A stretch of 26,958 nt of DNA from positions 1 through 26,958 of the forward strand of contig CAZXFJ010000011.1 of assembly GCA_964640435.1 (NCBI GenBank), in the 5' to 3' direction. Source of the stretch: GWA1-39-11 sp964640435. GTDB taxonomy: Bacteria; Patescibacteriota; Microgenomatia; Levybacterales; GWA1-39-11. The notes below the pieces were generated by a model. That model had not been told where the DNA came from. It did not search any database and saw only the letters and a program-made list of their open reading frames with translations. Positions 1-7,772 of this stretch are shown in pieces (within the stretch, counting starts at the first letter, position 1; each line of letters opens with the position of its first letter). Both the position numbers and the translations under genes were made by a program.

Positions 1-578
1 CCGTGATTAAGAACAGAATCTGCTACTTTAAATGCTTCAAGAAGTGAGAGCTTTTTATCAATTACTTCTAGAATTCTTTGATTAGGAATAACAATTAATG
101 TGTCTACTCGTTCTTTAAGAGATTCTATTCCTTCTTCTGCTGCAACCATGCGTCTAGCACCTTCAAATTGAAATGGTTTTGTAACAACAGCAACTGTTAG
201 TGCTCCTACTTCTTTTGCAACTTCTGCAATAACGCTTGTTGCACCAGTTCCTGTCCCTCCACCCATTCCAGCTGTTAAAAAAACCATGTCAGTTCCTTCT
301 AACATGTCTTTTATTTTTTCTCGTGATTCTTCAGCAGCATTGCGTCCTACATCAGGATTTCCTCCAGATCCTAAACCACGGGTAAGATTTTCTCCTATTT
401 GAACTTTTACATCCGCTTTGTTTACAAGAAGTGCTTGAGCATCAGTGTTAATTGCCATGAATTCAACTCCACCAATTTGGCCGTCTGAAATCATAGTGTT
501 AATAGCATTAGATCCTCCGCCTCCAACACCAATTACGCGGATCTTAGCAAAGGAAGTTGTTTGAGGTTTTATCAGCAT
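1..578 (-). CDS. ftsZ: Cell division protein FtsZ, N-terminal part (3' end outside window)
   Basis: Tubulin-like GTPase that polymerises into the cytokinetic ring at mid-cell. About 192 N-terminal residues are present. The nucleotide-binding loop GGGGSNA is at residues 19-25 and the tubulin signature GMGGGTGTGA at 104-113. NTDAQAL (44-50) and the NPDVGR segment (74-79) are also typical. The ATG at 578 gives a normal short N-terminal leader before the GTPase core. No clear Shine-Dalgarno sequence precedes it. The gene is the last visible member of the mraY-ftsW-murG-ftsQ-ftsA-ftsZ run, 86 bases after ftsA, the usual ftsA-ftsZ order. A candidate private promoter lies in that gap. The C-terminal GTPase half and the FtsA-binding tail cannot be judged because the window ends. 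Confidence 0.97.
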   Translation of the reverse strand, partial: MLIKPQTTSFAKIRVIGVGGGGSNAINTMISDGQIGGVEFMAINTDAQALLVNKADVKVQIGENLTRGLGSGGNPDVGRNAAEESREKIKDMLEGTDMVFLTAGMGGGTGTGATSVIAEVAKEVGALTVAVVTKPFQFEGARRMVAAEEGIESLKERVDTLIVIPNQRILEVIDKKLSLLEAFKVADSVLNH

Positions 579-615
579 GGTGTTTGAAATTTATACGTAC
601 CCTAAATGTAGTGAC

Positions 616-644
616 ATGCTAACATAAATGACTTTTCAATGCAA
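616..644 (-). promoter_or_regulatory. Candidate ftsZ promoter
   Basis: Within the 86-base ftsA-ftsZ gap, reading the minus strand, TTGCAT (644-639) is followed after exactly 17 bases by TAGCAT (621-616). TGT lies directly before the latter, giving an extended -10 of the form TGnTAnnnT. The predicted start near 609 would leave a leader of about 30 bases. The match is moderate, so this is a prediction. Confidence 0.35.
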
Positions 645-664
645 GGTAGTCAAACTGATATTTT

Positions 665-1945
665 TTACTTCGGCATGAAGGATTTAAGAAGTTTTGTGAT
701 GCTGTTTGTTATACCATTTAAAAAGCCCATATTCATAGGCAACATTCCACCAATACCACGTCCTGATTCTTCACCTTGAAAACTTTTTGCATACACTAAA
801 AGTCCAATTGCTGTTGCATAAGAAGGGTTCTCTGCATCATCAATTAATCCTGTTATGTTTGCTGGAAGCGCAAGGCGAACTGGCATAGCAAGCATTCTTT
901 TAGCAGACTCTTCTACCCCTGCTGTTCTTGATCCTCCACCTGTAATGACAATTCCTGCTGGAGTTTGAGTAGCAAACCCGCTCTTCTTAAGTTCAATTCC
1001 AATCATTGTAAATAATTCGTTTAATCTTGGCTTTATAATTCCATCAACAAGAGTTTTGTTGGAAACCTTCTTTAGATCTTCCATAAGGTTTAGCGCTGTA
1101 ACATCTAGCTCATCTGAGTCATCATCTTTTGGCTCAAGTGGCTTTTTCTTTGTATATTTTTTAGAAAGGTGTAGTTTTATTTTCTCTGCAGATTCAAGTG
1201 AGATTCGAAGTCCAATGGCTAAGTCATTTGTAATATGCCTTGCTCCAATTGGAATAACTGAAGAGTAGGAAAGTGCTCCATCAACATAGATACAGATATT
1301 TGTAACACCCGCTCCAATATCAACCACAATTACACCAAGCTCTTTTTCTGTATCTGTTAGAACTGCCAGCGCTGATGCAAGACCCGAGAAAACAACTCCC
1401 GTAACATTAACTCCTGCTTCTTGCTCAAGAACTCTTTCAACATTTTTAACTGAAACAGAATTACCCGTAATGATGTGTGTATCAACTTCAAGCCTTACTC
1501 CAGTCATTCCTGCTGGATCCTTTATCCCACTTTCACCATCAACAGTAAATGACTTTGGGAGAACATGGAGAATTGTTGTTGTAGATGGGGTTGAAACAGC
1601 TCCTGCTGCTTCAAGAACTCTTTGAACATCAGATTCATTTATTTCACCATTTGGGGAAGAAATTGCGACAACTCCTTTTGAATTTTGACTTAAAATGTGA
1701 ACTCCAGATAGCGAAACAAATACGCGGTCAACTGAATATCCAGCCATACGCTCTGCTGCATCAAGAGAAGCATTAATTGAGCTTGCTGCCTCCTCAATAT
1801 CAACTATCTGACCACGGCGAATTCCTTTTGAAGGAACCTCTGACACACCGAGAATATTTACTGCATCGTCATTAAGCTGCCCAATGACAGTTGCAATTTT
1901 TGAAGAACCTATATCAATACCGACAGCGATTGCGGAATCAGCCAT
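665..1945 (-). CDS. ftsA: Cell division protein FtsA
   Basis: Actin-like ATPase that tethers FtsZ filaments to the membrane and recruits later division proteins. Visible with numbering from the upstream TTG: phosphate-1 motif GIDIGSSK (14-21), the 1C/SHS2 region (about 90-170), phosphate-2 VVDIGAGVTN (212-221), adenosine motif ITGGGSRTAG (339-348), and a C-terminal amphipathic helix ITKLLKSFMPK (421-431), the expected membrane-targeting sequence. A charged insert (KKKPLEPKDDDSDE, about 271-284) is longer than in many FtsA proteins. The ATG at 1945 is used here. An in-frame TTG at 1960, with GGTGA a few bases upstream, would add five residues and is a real alternative. It lies between the ftsQ-like gene and ftsZ. 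Confidence 0.97.
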   Translation of the reverse strand: MADSAIAVGIDIGSSKIATVIGQLNDDAVNILGVSEVPSKGIRRGQIVDIEEAASSINASLDAAERMAGYSVDRVFVSLSGVHILSQNSKGVVAISSPNGEINESDVQRVLEAAGAVSTPSTTTILHVLPKSFTVDGESGIKDPAGMTGVRLEVDTHIITGNSVSVKNVERVLEQEAGVNVTGVVFSGLASALAVLTDTEKELGVIVVDIGAGVTNICIYVDGALSYSSVIPIGARHITNDLAIGLRISLESAEKIKLHLSKKYTKKKPLEPKDDDSDELDVTALNLMEDLKKVSNKTLVDGIIKPRLNELFTMIGIELKKSGFATQTPAGIVITGGGSRTAGVEESAKRMLAMPVRLALPANITGLIDDAENPSYATAIGLLVYAKSFQGEESGRGIGGMLPMNMGFLNGITNSITKLLKSFMPK

Positions 1946-2024
1946 AATTTTACCAACCAAATAATGTCACCCTGCTTGTGCGTGACAAAATAAAAGATTG
2001 TACTCTTTTATAGTAGTATAAGCA

Positions 2025-2453
2025 CTAGAATTTTACAATAGGGCGCGTGCTAGTAAGATCTATTAAAGTAGGCTTTTTACTGTTAACTGTTAGGTGCTGT
2101 AAAATTAGAATTACAGAATCAACTTGCCATTTAACATCCTGATTTTTGGAGAAGAGGACTTTTGGACCATCCACAATTTCAACTTCAATATTTGCTGAAT
2201 CTGATGCTTCATTAATTGACTCTATAGAAAAGTTCTTTTCTTCAAGCTTCTTTGAAATTCCTGCGATTGTTGCTTTTGTACCAACTGGGGCAATTATATT
2301 CTTCGCAATAGTCACTTCTTTTGGCGCAAAGATAACTGGTAAAACTTGGTTAGTAAGAAAAAGAATTACAACAAGCGCGATTAAACCCAAAATAATTACA
2401 ACAACGGTTTTGAATATTTTATTATTGCGTGATCTAGCGGCTCTTCGTACCAT
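2025..2453 (-). CDS. ftsQ: Short FtsQ/DivIB-like division protein
   Basis: Predicted bitopic membrane protein in the FtsQ position of the cluster. It has a basic cytoplasmic start, one membrane segment (about residues 15-40), then only about 100 extracytoplasmic residues. The C-terminus (LIDLTSTRPIVKF) resembles the final beta strand of the FtsQ/DivIB beta domain. A canonical FtsQ has roughly 250 residues with a POTRA domain, and here there is no room for a full one. The ATG at 2453 overlaps the end of murG by 20 bases, and an in-frame TTG at 2462 is possible. The FtsQ role is inferred from position, topology and the C-terminal strand, not from strong sequence identity. It would act with FtsL at the septum. 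Confidence 0.7.
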   Translation of the reverse strand: MVRRAARSRNNKIFKTVVVIILGLIALVVILFLTNQVLPVIFAPKEVTIAKNIIAPVGTKATIAGISKKLEEKNFSIESINEASDSANIEVEIVDGPKVLFSKNQDVKWQVDSVILILQHLTVNSKKPTLIDLTSTRPIVKF

Positions 2454-3549
2454 AACTTTCAACTATATCTGCGATTTTTTGCGCAGAATCCTTTACAACA
2501 TAGGATTCTGCCTTATCCATGTTCTTTTTATACAGACTAGCACTATCAATCATTTCCTTTATCTTAAGCTTTAAATTATCTGCATTTATGTCCTCTTCCA
2601 ACACATAGTCACCTATACCAATTCTCTTCAACAGCTTGGCATTTGCAAGCTGCTCATTGTTTTGACCATATGGAAGAGGAATTAAAAGACTTACTTTTTT
2701 CTTTGCCATTATTTCAAAAACTGTATTTGCCCCAGAACGTGATACTAGAAGGTCTGCTTCTGCGAGAACAAATCCAATCTCTTCTGGGAAAATGAACTTG
2801 CGAAGCATATATCTTTTCTTCTTGTCTTCCGGCAGAGAATTTCTTAACTTCTCAAGTTTTTCAAAATCACGAAACTTCTCACTATCTCCTGTCTGGTGAA
2901 TTAGTATGTAATCTGATAGAAGATCTTCTGCTGTCTCATAAATCCTGTTGTTAATAAAGTGAGAACCAGTACTTCCCCCAGTAATATATATAATCTTTTT
3001 ATTTTCGGAAGGCAGAGGAAGTTTTTTCTCGACTTTAAATACTTCTGGTCTTAGTGGATCTCCTGTAAAAACAGTCTTACCGGCTGGGAAAAAGCTTTTA
3101 GAGCTTTCAAAAGAAATACAAACACTGTTTGCAATTTTGCTAATTAATTTACTTGCAAGACCTGCATGTTGAGTTTGTTCATGCAAGACAACTGGAATGC
3201 CTGACAACTTTGCTGCGTATGCCACTGGAAGACCAATGTATCCTCCAAATGTTAAAACAACATCTGGTTTTATGCGCTTTAGATGTTTTTGTGCTTGAAG
3301 AAAACCATTGGGGGTTTTAAGAAGAGATGAAACAGTATACGCACTAAATTTTCTCTGATATCTGCCTGTTTTTATTTCAACAAATTCAATATTTTCCTTT
3401 TTACATACTTCATATTCATAAGACTCGCTCTTATCATTTTCAAATGGGTAACGTCTCCCAATAACGACAAGCTCATGTCCTCGTTTCTTAAATTCCTCAA
3501 TTAATGCATATGCTGGAGAAAAATGTCCTCCTGTAATTAATATTCTCAT
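2434..3549 (-). CDS. murG: UDP-GlcNAc:lipid I GlcNAc transferase MurG
   Basis: Peripheral membrane GT-B glycosyltransferase that converts lipid I to lipid II at the inner face of the membrane. Motifs: N-terminal loop TGGHFSPA (6-13), HEQ (123-125), TGDPLRPEV (162-170, the usual TGNPVR block), second glycine loop TGGSTGSH (190-197), VSRSGANTVFE (269-279) and LPYGQNNEQLANA (292-304), which bind UDP-GlcNAc. The first loop is shorter than the common GGTGGH. The length of 371 aa is normal. The ATG at 3549 overlaps the ftsW stop by four bases (ATGA), indicating translational coupling with the lipid II polymerase gene. Confidence 0.96.
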   Translation of the reverse strand: MRILITGGHFSPAYALIEEFKKRGHELVVIGRRYPFENDKSESYEYEVCKKENIEFVEIKTGRYQRKFSAYTVSSLLKTPNGFLQAQKHLKRIKPDVVLTFGGYIGLPVAYAAKLSGIPVVLHEQTQHAGLASKLISKIANSVCISFESSKSFFPAGKTVFTGDPLRPEVFKVEKKLPLPSENKKIIYITGGSTGSHFINNRIYETAEDLLSDYILIHQTGDSEKFRDFEKLEKLRNSLPEDKKKRYMLRKFIFPEEIGFVLAEADLLVSRSGANTVFEIMAKKKVSLLIPLPYGQNNEQLANAKLLKRIGIGDYVLEEDINADNLKLKIKEMIDSASLYKKNMDKAESYVVKDSAQKIADIVESYGTKSR

Positions 3550-4667
3550 ATATGGTGTTTTACATCCTTTCCTGCGTGCATTTTAACTTTTGACTTGTGT
3601 GACTCACGGTTTGCAATACTCATAAGAATTCCAACTGATACTAAGTTAATTATAAGGGATGAACCTCCATAAGAGATGAAAGGCAGCGGAACTCCCGTTA
3701 ACGGCATCAAAACAACCTGCGATGCTATATTAACAAATGCTTGCAGTGCAATAAAGGAGATAATTCCGGCAGCTAGCAACTTTCCAAAAGGATCCGGCGA
3801 ATTAATAGCGATTGAAAAACCTGTAAAAATAAATGCTCCATAAAGCAGAATTAGAAATCCTGCAAAAATAAATCCTCCTTCTTCAGCAAAAAGTGAGAAA
3901 ATTGAATCAGTTGTACTTTCCGGTAAATATGCATATTTTTGAACAGAGCGTCCAAATCCAACTCCAGTTACCCCACCGGATCCAATAGCAATGAGCCCTT
4001 GCTTTACCTGATATGAAGTAGTGCTCAAATCATTCGCATTAAAACGAGCAAAATCAGTAAACCGTGCAACACGATATGGCTCAAGCTTAATAAGTCCTAT
4101 AACCGCCACAAATATAAGCAGTGCTATTAAACCCATATCCTTTAAAGGTGCACCAGATAAAAAGTACATTATTGTTGCTGTTGCACCAATTATCATAGCC
4201 GTTCCCATATCAGGCTCAATAATAACAAGAAAAACAGCAGCGCCAAGAAGCATCATAAAAGCCAAAAACCTTCCCTTCTCCTTTATAGAAAGCCATGCTG
4301 CAAGATAAATTGCCATTGTGATTTTCAATAACTCCGAAGGCTGTACAACAGTAAAGCCTAAATTAAGCCATCGATGTGCTCCCTTAAGCGAAAGTCCAAT
4401 TCCTGGAAAGAAAACTAAAATCAAAAGTACTATTGAAAAAAGTAAAAGAGGAAGTGCAAATTTATAATAAATCTTGTAATTTATTTTTGAAATTACTAGA
4501 GCCGCTACTCCTCCGATAAGAAGCCAAATAGCCTGGTTTTTAGCAAAATAGTATTTATCTCCTATTGCTAGCGCTGCATTGTAAGTGGAGCTTTCGTAAA
4601 GAATAAAGACACTTACCATTGCAAAGAAAAAAGCAAAAGCAAAGATTAAAATACTGAGCCTGTTCAT
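3546..4667 (-). CDS. ftsW: SEDS peptidoglycan glycosyltransferase FtsW
   Basis: Polytopic SEDS protein (about ten membrane segments) that polymerises lipid II at the septum with a class B PBP. Signature blocks: KGAHRWLNLGFTVVQPSELLK region (95-115), EPDMGTA (151-157), PESTTDSIFSLFAEEGG region (249-265) with the catalytic Asp at 254, and LPFISYGGSS (328-337). FtsW is preferred over RodA because the gene sits between mraY and murG and the cognate ftsI is in the same cluster. The sequence alone cannot fully exclude RodA. It starts at the ATG at 4667, 24 bases after mraY, and overlaps murG by four bases. Length is 373 aa, normal for the family. Confidence 0.95.
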   Translation of the reverse strand: MNRLSILIFAFAFFFAMVSVFILYESSTYNAALAIGDKYYFAKNQAIWLLIGGVAALVISKINYKIYYKFALPLLLFSIVLLILVFFPGIGLSLKGAHRWLNLGFTVVQPSELLKITMAIYLAAWLSIKEKGRFLAFMMLLGAAVFLVIIEPDMGTAMIIGATATIMYFLSGAPLKDMGLIALLIFVAVIGLIKLEPYRVARFTDFARFNANDLSTTSYQVKQGLIAIGSGGVTGVGFGRSVQKYAYLPESTTDSIFSLFAEEGGFIFAGFLILLYGAFIFTGFSIAINSPDPFGKLLAAGIISFIALQAFVNIASQVVLMPLTGVPLPFISYGGSSLIINLVSVGILMSIANRESHKSKVKMHAGKDVKHHI

Positions 4668-4691
4668 GAGGTAGTATCTAGTTTAATAGTA

Positions 4692-5696
4692 TTAACGAAG
4701 GAAGGCAATATAAAGTCCGAGTAAAGCAAAAACTACTCCCAAGAGCCAAGCACGCATAACAACCTTTGGTTCTTCCCAACCTTTTTTCAAAAAGTATAAA
4801 TGCAAAGGTGCAATAGGCAATATTCTTTTACCCCAAAATTTTCTTGAAATCATTTGAATAAGTGAAGAACCTACTTCAATAACAAAAACTCCTCCGATAA
4901 TAGCAACTGAGATTGGCTTACCAGTTAAGAGTCCAATAACTGCCAAAACTGCTCCAAGAGATAATGCTCCTACATCCCCAAGCCAAAGTCTTGCCTTATA
5001 AATATTAAAGTAAAGAAATGCTGCACAGCTTCCTAGAAGTGTTGCAATAAATACTGAAAGGAAAGGATCAATATTTGATCCTGACATAGCAAGAAAGGCA
5101 ATTAAACAGATTAAAAGAAGACCCGTTGATAATCCGTCTAGTCCATCAGCGATGTTAACTGCATTTGTGAATGAAACAATAACTATTGCTGCAAAAAGAA
5201 TATAGAAAACTCCTAGTGTTACTTGTCCAAACCAATGGATATATACAAAGTCATATCCTAGTTGGAAATACATTATGGAACCTATGATTAAAGCGAGAAT
5301 TGTTTGAATAACAAGCTTATGAGTCAGCTTTAAGCCAAAGATTCCCGTGTTCTTATTAAATATCTTGCGTAAATCATCATAGAAACCAAGTGCACCAAAC
5401 CCTACAAATGAGAAAAGAAGAACAAATAACTCCCATGCTTTAACTTCAATAGAAAGAAGTCCATAAGCCCAAAGAGTCAAAATTGTAACTACGCCAATTA
5501 TTAATAGTCCACCACCAAATGGTGTACCTATCTTCCATTCTGATAATTTGTCAAAAACTCTTATCTTATTATTGAAAACATCATGGTGAAATTGAGTTTT
5601 TTGAAGCTTAATTTTATACAAAAAGTCAATAAAAGGAACCAGGAGGATACCCGTAATAATTAGGGACAGGATCGAAAATCCAAATACTTGCTCCAT
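4692..5696 (-). CDS. mraY: Phospho-MurNAc-pentapeptide translocase MraY
   Basis: Integral membrane enzyme that joins UDP-MurNAc-pentapeptide to undecaprenyl phosphate, giving lipid I. Seen: KIGTPFGGG (55-63, the usual GTPTMGG block), catalytic DD at 107-108 in GFYDDLRK, NIADGLDGL (181-189), WLGDVGALSLG (238-248) with Asp 241, and KGWEEPKVVMRAW (305-317). The cytoplasmic HHH motif is changed to PLHLYF (297-302), so one His remains. About ten hydrophobic segments fit the family, and 334 aa is typical. The ATG at 5696 lies 14 bases after an extended -10, so this is probably the first gene of the mraY-ftsW-murG-ftsQ-ftsA-ftsZ transcript. Confidence 0.95.
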   Translation of the reverse strand: MEQVFGFSILSLIITGILLVPFIDFLYKIKLQKTQFHHDVFNNKIRVFDKLSEWKIGTPFGGGLLIIGVVTILTLWAYGLLSIEVKAWELFVLLFSFVGFGALGFYDDLRKIFNKNTGIFGLKLTHKLVIQTILALIIGSIMYFQLGYDFVYIHWFGQVTLGVFYILFAAIVIVSFTNAVNIADGLDGLSTGLLLICLIAFLAMSGSNIDPFLSVFIATLLGSCAAFLYFNIYKARLWLGDVGALSLGAVLAVIGLLTGKPISVAIIGGVFVIEVGSSLIQMISRKFWGKRILPIAPLHLYFLKKGWEEPKVVMRAWLLGVVFALLGLYIAFLR

Positions 5697-5710
5697 AAAG
5701 AGTAGGAATA

Positions 5711-5719
5711 ATTATATCA
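5711..5719 (-). promoter_or_regulatory. Extended -10 promoter for mraY operon
   Basis: On the minus strand TGATATAAT reads from 5719 to 5711, a perfect extended -10 (TGn plus consensus TATAAT). The predicted start near 5704 leaves a leader of only about 8 bases before the ATG at 5696. No convincing -35 is visible. It drives the lower half of the dcw cluster away from the plus-strand insertion. Confidence 0.65.
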
Positions 5720-5771
5720 CGCACGGAAGCTATTTAAAACAATAGGTAATTTTTCTTACATGATTCGAACT

Positions 5772-5798
5772 ACATTGGGATCACAATCTTATAGTTTA
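5772..5798 (+). repeat. Upstream cassette element, copy A
   Basis: This 27-base element (ACATTGGGATCACAATCT, then TATAGTTTA) matches 6339-6367 at roughly 24 positions with small gaps. It ends 29 bases before the start codon of the 5828 gene, as the other copy ends 31 bases before the 6399 gene. Shared cores are ACATT, GGG, TCACAA and ATAGTTTA. It could be a regulator site placed over the -35 region, or the edge of a duplicated cassette. Confidence 0.55.
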
Positions 5799-5812
5799 AT
5801 TAGCCTCCTTTA

Positions 5813-5821
5813 TGATATAAT
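5813..5821 (+). promoter_or_regulatory. Extended -10 promoter, leaderless, for the 5828 gene
   Basis: TGATATAAT at 5813-5821 is a perfect extended -10. Exactly six bases separate it from the ATG at 5828, so the expected transcription start coincides with the first base of the start codon and the mRNA would be leaderless. There is no good -35 match. The upstream repeat copy A occupies that area. Confidence 0.7.
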
Positions 5822-5827
5822 CCACAT

Positions 5828-6229
5828 ATGAAAGAGGTGCAGAGACATAGTAAACACATGAGTGCAATAAGGGAGATAAGAGGACAATCGGTCACTAGAA
5901 AATATAAGTTCTGGTTAACATCTAAAGAAATCCCAGTAGCTTCACCACCTCCAGTAGAAATTTCAAAGTACCCTTTAAAAGTTAAGGGAATAAGTCAAAG
6001 TGCCCTTGTGGTTGCAGCTTTGGAACATAATTTGCCCATATATTTAGCCTCTACTGACTCTACCCCTGAAAATTTGGAAGCACTTATAAATACAGCAAAA
6101 AAAATTAAGCAGCGTGCAGCATCAAGAGGAGTTGCAAGAAGTATCAAATTAACTCCTGAAAGAAGATCTGAGATAGCTAAAAAAGCTGCAGATGCAAGAT
6201 GGGAAGGAAAAAATACTCTACCAAGGTAA
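5828..6229 (+). CDS. Unknown 133-aa basic protein with LTPERRSEIAKKAADARW tail
   Basis: Not assigned to a known family. It is soluble, with no membrane segment and many Lys/Arg. The middle (about 43-100) looks globular with a predicted helix KVKGISQSALVVAALEHNLP (51-70). The C-terminus SIKLTPERRSEIAKKAADAR (105-124) followed by WEGK is the short basic helical tail (T/S-x-E-x-R-x-E-I-x-K-K-A-A-x-A-R-W) seen at the end of many uncharacterised bacterial proteins, some plasmid- or phage-borne. A nucleic-acid-binding role is possible but unproven. It stands alone on the plus strand inside the minus-strand dcw cluster. The ATG at 5828 is chosen because the -10 is spaced for a leaderless message, with the next Met at codon 11. 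Flanking elements match those of the 6399 gene. Confidence 0.7.
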   Translation: MKEVQRHSKHMSAIREIRGQSVTRKYKFWLTSKEIPVASPPPVEISKYPLKVKGISQSALVVAALEHNLPIYLASTDSTPENLEALINTAKKIKQRAASRGVARSIKLTPERRSEIAKKAADARWEGKNTLPR

Positions 6230-6233
6230 TTCG

Positions 6234-6256
6234 ATTCTAATTCCTAATGGTAGTTA
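6234..6256 (+). repeat. Downstream cassette element, copy A
   Basis: This 23-base element, ATTCTAATTCCTAATGG plus TAGTTA, starts four bases after the stop of the 5828 gene. It differs at one base from 7750-7772 at the end of the 6399 gene. Similarity continues more weakly to a TTGAGG-containing stretch (6267-6281; counterpart 7788-7802). In this copy TGAGG-TAG-CCTCA can form a 5-bp hairpin, which is lost in the other. No U-rich tail follows, so a classical terminator is unlikely. Confidence 0.7.
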
Positions 6257-6338
6257 GTCAACAAACTTGAGGTAGCCTCAGACTGAATTACTTGTTTCCA
6301 TTGTTCTAAAGATGAACGTATTTGGTTCCAATTCAAAA

Positions 6339-6367
6339 ACATTTGGGTCACAACCTATAATAGTTTA
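6339..6367 (+). repeat. Upstream cassette element, copy B
   Basis: This 29-base counterpart of 5772-5798 (ACATTTGGGTCACAACCT, then ATAATAGTTTA) ends 31 bases before the ATG at 6399. It keeps the ACATT, GGG, TCACAA and ATAGTTTA cores at nearly the same distance from the start codon. Confidence 0.55.
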
Positions 6368-6383
6368 CTCTAAAGCTAAATCG

Positions 6384-6392
6384 TGGTAAAAT
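6384..6392 (+). promoter_or_regulatory. Extended -10 promoter, leaderless, for the 6399 gene
   Basis: TGGTAAAAT at 6384-6392 is an extended -10 with five of six hexamer bases. Six bases separate it from the ATG at 6399, the same spacing as at the 5828 gene, again predicting a leaderless mRNA. Confidence 0.65.
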
Positions 6393-6398
6393 GAGGCC

Positions 6399-7763
6399 AT
6401 GGAAAATGAACGAAGAGTTTTGCAGCCAAAAGATTCTATTAAGCCGCAAGAATTTACACAGGCAAATTGGGAATATCTCATAACACTTATTCATACTGGT
6501 GAAGTTTTTAAAAATTATCTTTTTCGTGATAAGACAACTCCTCCTCTTCCAAATATAAATACTAGTACGAAAAACTGGAAGCAACAGATGCTAGTAGATC
6601 TTTATAAAGTTGATAAAAGATTTGATCAAGTTAGACAACCTAAAATTCCCCAAGCCTATTTCAATGCCAAGGTTCAATCATTAAAGAATGCCGCTAAAGA
6701 AATTAAGAAAAACAATCGCTATGAATCCCTACCTCAATTGTTGGCGACTACTGTCGAATATCCAAACCGAGCGAGACAACTAATGGTAAGCAACATACGT
6801 ACTGTTTATCTTTTACTATGCGAGCCAAATAAATTTTTAGTGGGCGTAGGAGAAGAACTTCGTTGGAAAGATGTTAATTGGCCAAATGAGGGCATAGATC
6901 ATCAAGAATTTTATGATAGAACGACAGGCTTGGCATCAGTTTATCTTCCTCTACTTGAAACAGATATTGATCCCGAATTAATCCCCAATAATCCAATAAA
7001 TAGTCATGATAATAGCTTGCAAAACTTAAACGTTCCAAAACCAGCTAGAAGTATTGAAGAATTATTGGAGGATGCATATTATCATCAACGATATATTGTT
7101 CCACCAGAAGGAGCAGAAGTTAGATTTAGAAATGCTGGAGACATTGATCGCATGATATTAAAACAAGGACAAGATAATATAACTGCAAGATTTATTACTT
7201 CAAAAGGGGATGAAACAGTTAGTCTTTCTCTTGATGGTGCTGAACACGTCCCAATGAGAATAATGAGCGGAGAGGAAGCCTTAAAAAACGTTCATGGAAA
7301 CTTAGAAAATATTGTAGCTGAGGCATATCATGATATCGTAACTGCAAAAGAATTACCAAAAAATAGATTTAAGAGATTAGGTGATACTTCAATTAACGAA
7401 GTATCTGAGGATGAAAATACACCACAAGTTATATATATTCCAAGAGTCTTAAGACTTGGACAAGAAACAGAAGTAAGACTACCTTTTGATGCAACTACTA
7501 GAGAAATTGCTCCTCACAGAGTTTCTGGACACATTAGAAAAGGTAATATGACCGAAAAACATCGTCTTGCATTAGTTGAATTTGAAGAACAAAATGGAAT
7601 TTCAATTCTAGATCACATTCCCGATGGTTATACTTTTGTAAGACCTTTTACGGTTCCCGTTGGTAGCGACATGAGATTAACGGAATTACCAATTTTCATT
7701 AAGCGAAGAATTGAAACACAATTACAACAAGAAATAAAAAAAGGCATAAATTCTAATTCCTAG
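6399..7763 (+). CDS. Unknown 454-aa soluble protein
   Basis: Not recognised as a named family. There is no signal peptide or membrane segment, so it is probably cytoplasmic. The N-terminal half (1-215) is mostly helical with the block YPNRARQLMVSNIRTVYLLL (121-140). A middle part (230-345) is followed by a C-terminal domain containing YIPRVLRLG (346-354), PHRVSGHIRKG (372-382) and PDGYTFVRPFTVP (408-420). The pattern GHxRK followed about 30 residues later by G-x-T-F-V-R-P-F resembles a small domain seen in uncharacterised mobile-element-linked proteins. That resemblance is from memory and weak. No catalytic motif is evident. Start, promoter and both flanking elements follow the same plan as the 5828 gene. 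The last four codons and the stop lie inside the downstream repeat. Confidence 0.75.
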   Translation: MENERRVLQPKDSIKPQEFTQANWEYLITLIHTGEVFKNYLFRDKTTPPLPNINTSTKNWKQQMLVDLYKVDKRFDQVRQPKIPQAYFNAKVQSLKNAAKEIKKNNRYESLPQLLATTVEYPNRARQLMVSNIRTVYLLLCEPNKFLVGVGEELRWKDVNWPNEGIDHQEFYDRTTGLASVYLPLLETDIDPELIPNNPINSHDNSLQNLNVPKPARSIEELLEDAYYHQRYIVPPEGAEVRFRNAGDIDRMILKQGQDNITARFITSKGDETVSLSLDGAEHVPMRIMSGEEALKNVHGNLENIVAEAYHDIVTAKELPKNRFKRLGDTSINEVSEDENTPQVIYIPRVLRLGQETEVRLPFDATTREIAPHRVSGHIRKGNMTEKHRLALVEFEEQNGISILDHIPDGYTFVRPFTVPVGSDMRLTELPIFIKRRIETQLQQEIKKGINSNS

Positions 7764-7772
7764 TGGTAGTTA
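7750..7772 (+). repeat. Downstream cassette element, copy B
   Basis: This 23-base element, ATTCTAATTCCTAGTGG plus TAGTTA, is identical to 6234-6256 at 22 of 23 positions. Here it overlaps the last codons (Asn-Ser-Asn-Ser) and the TAG stop of the 6399 gene. That suggests the element can move into or trim coding ends, or that the duplication boundary lay just inside the gene. Confidence 0.7.

Noticed and set aside
5762..5772. TTCGAAC-like T-loop motif suggesting a tRNA remnant or attachment site before the first cassette
   Set aside because: There is no acceptor or anticodon stem around it, and the second cassette has a different sequence (GGTTCCAATTC) at the same place. A tRNA fragment is not supported.
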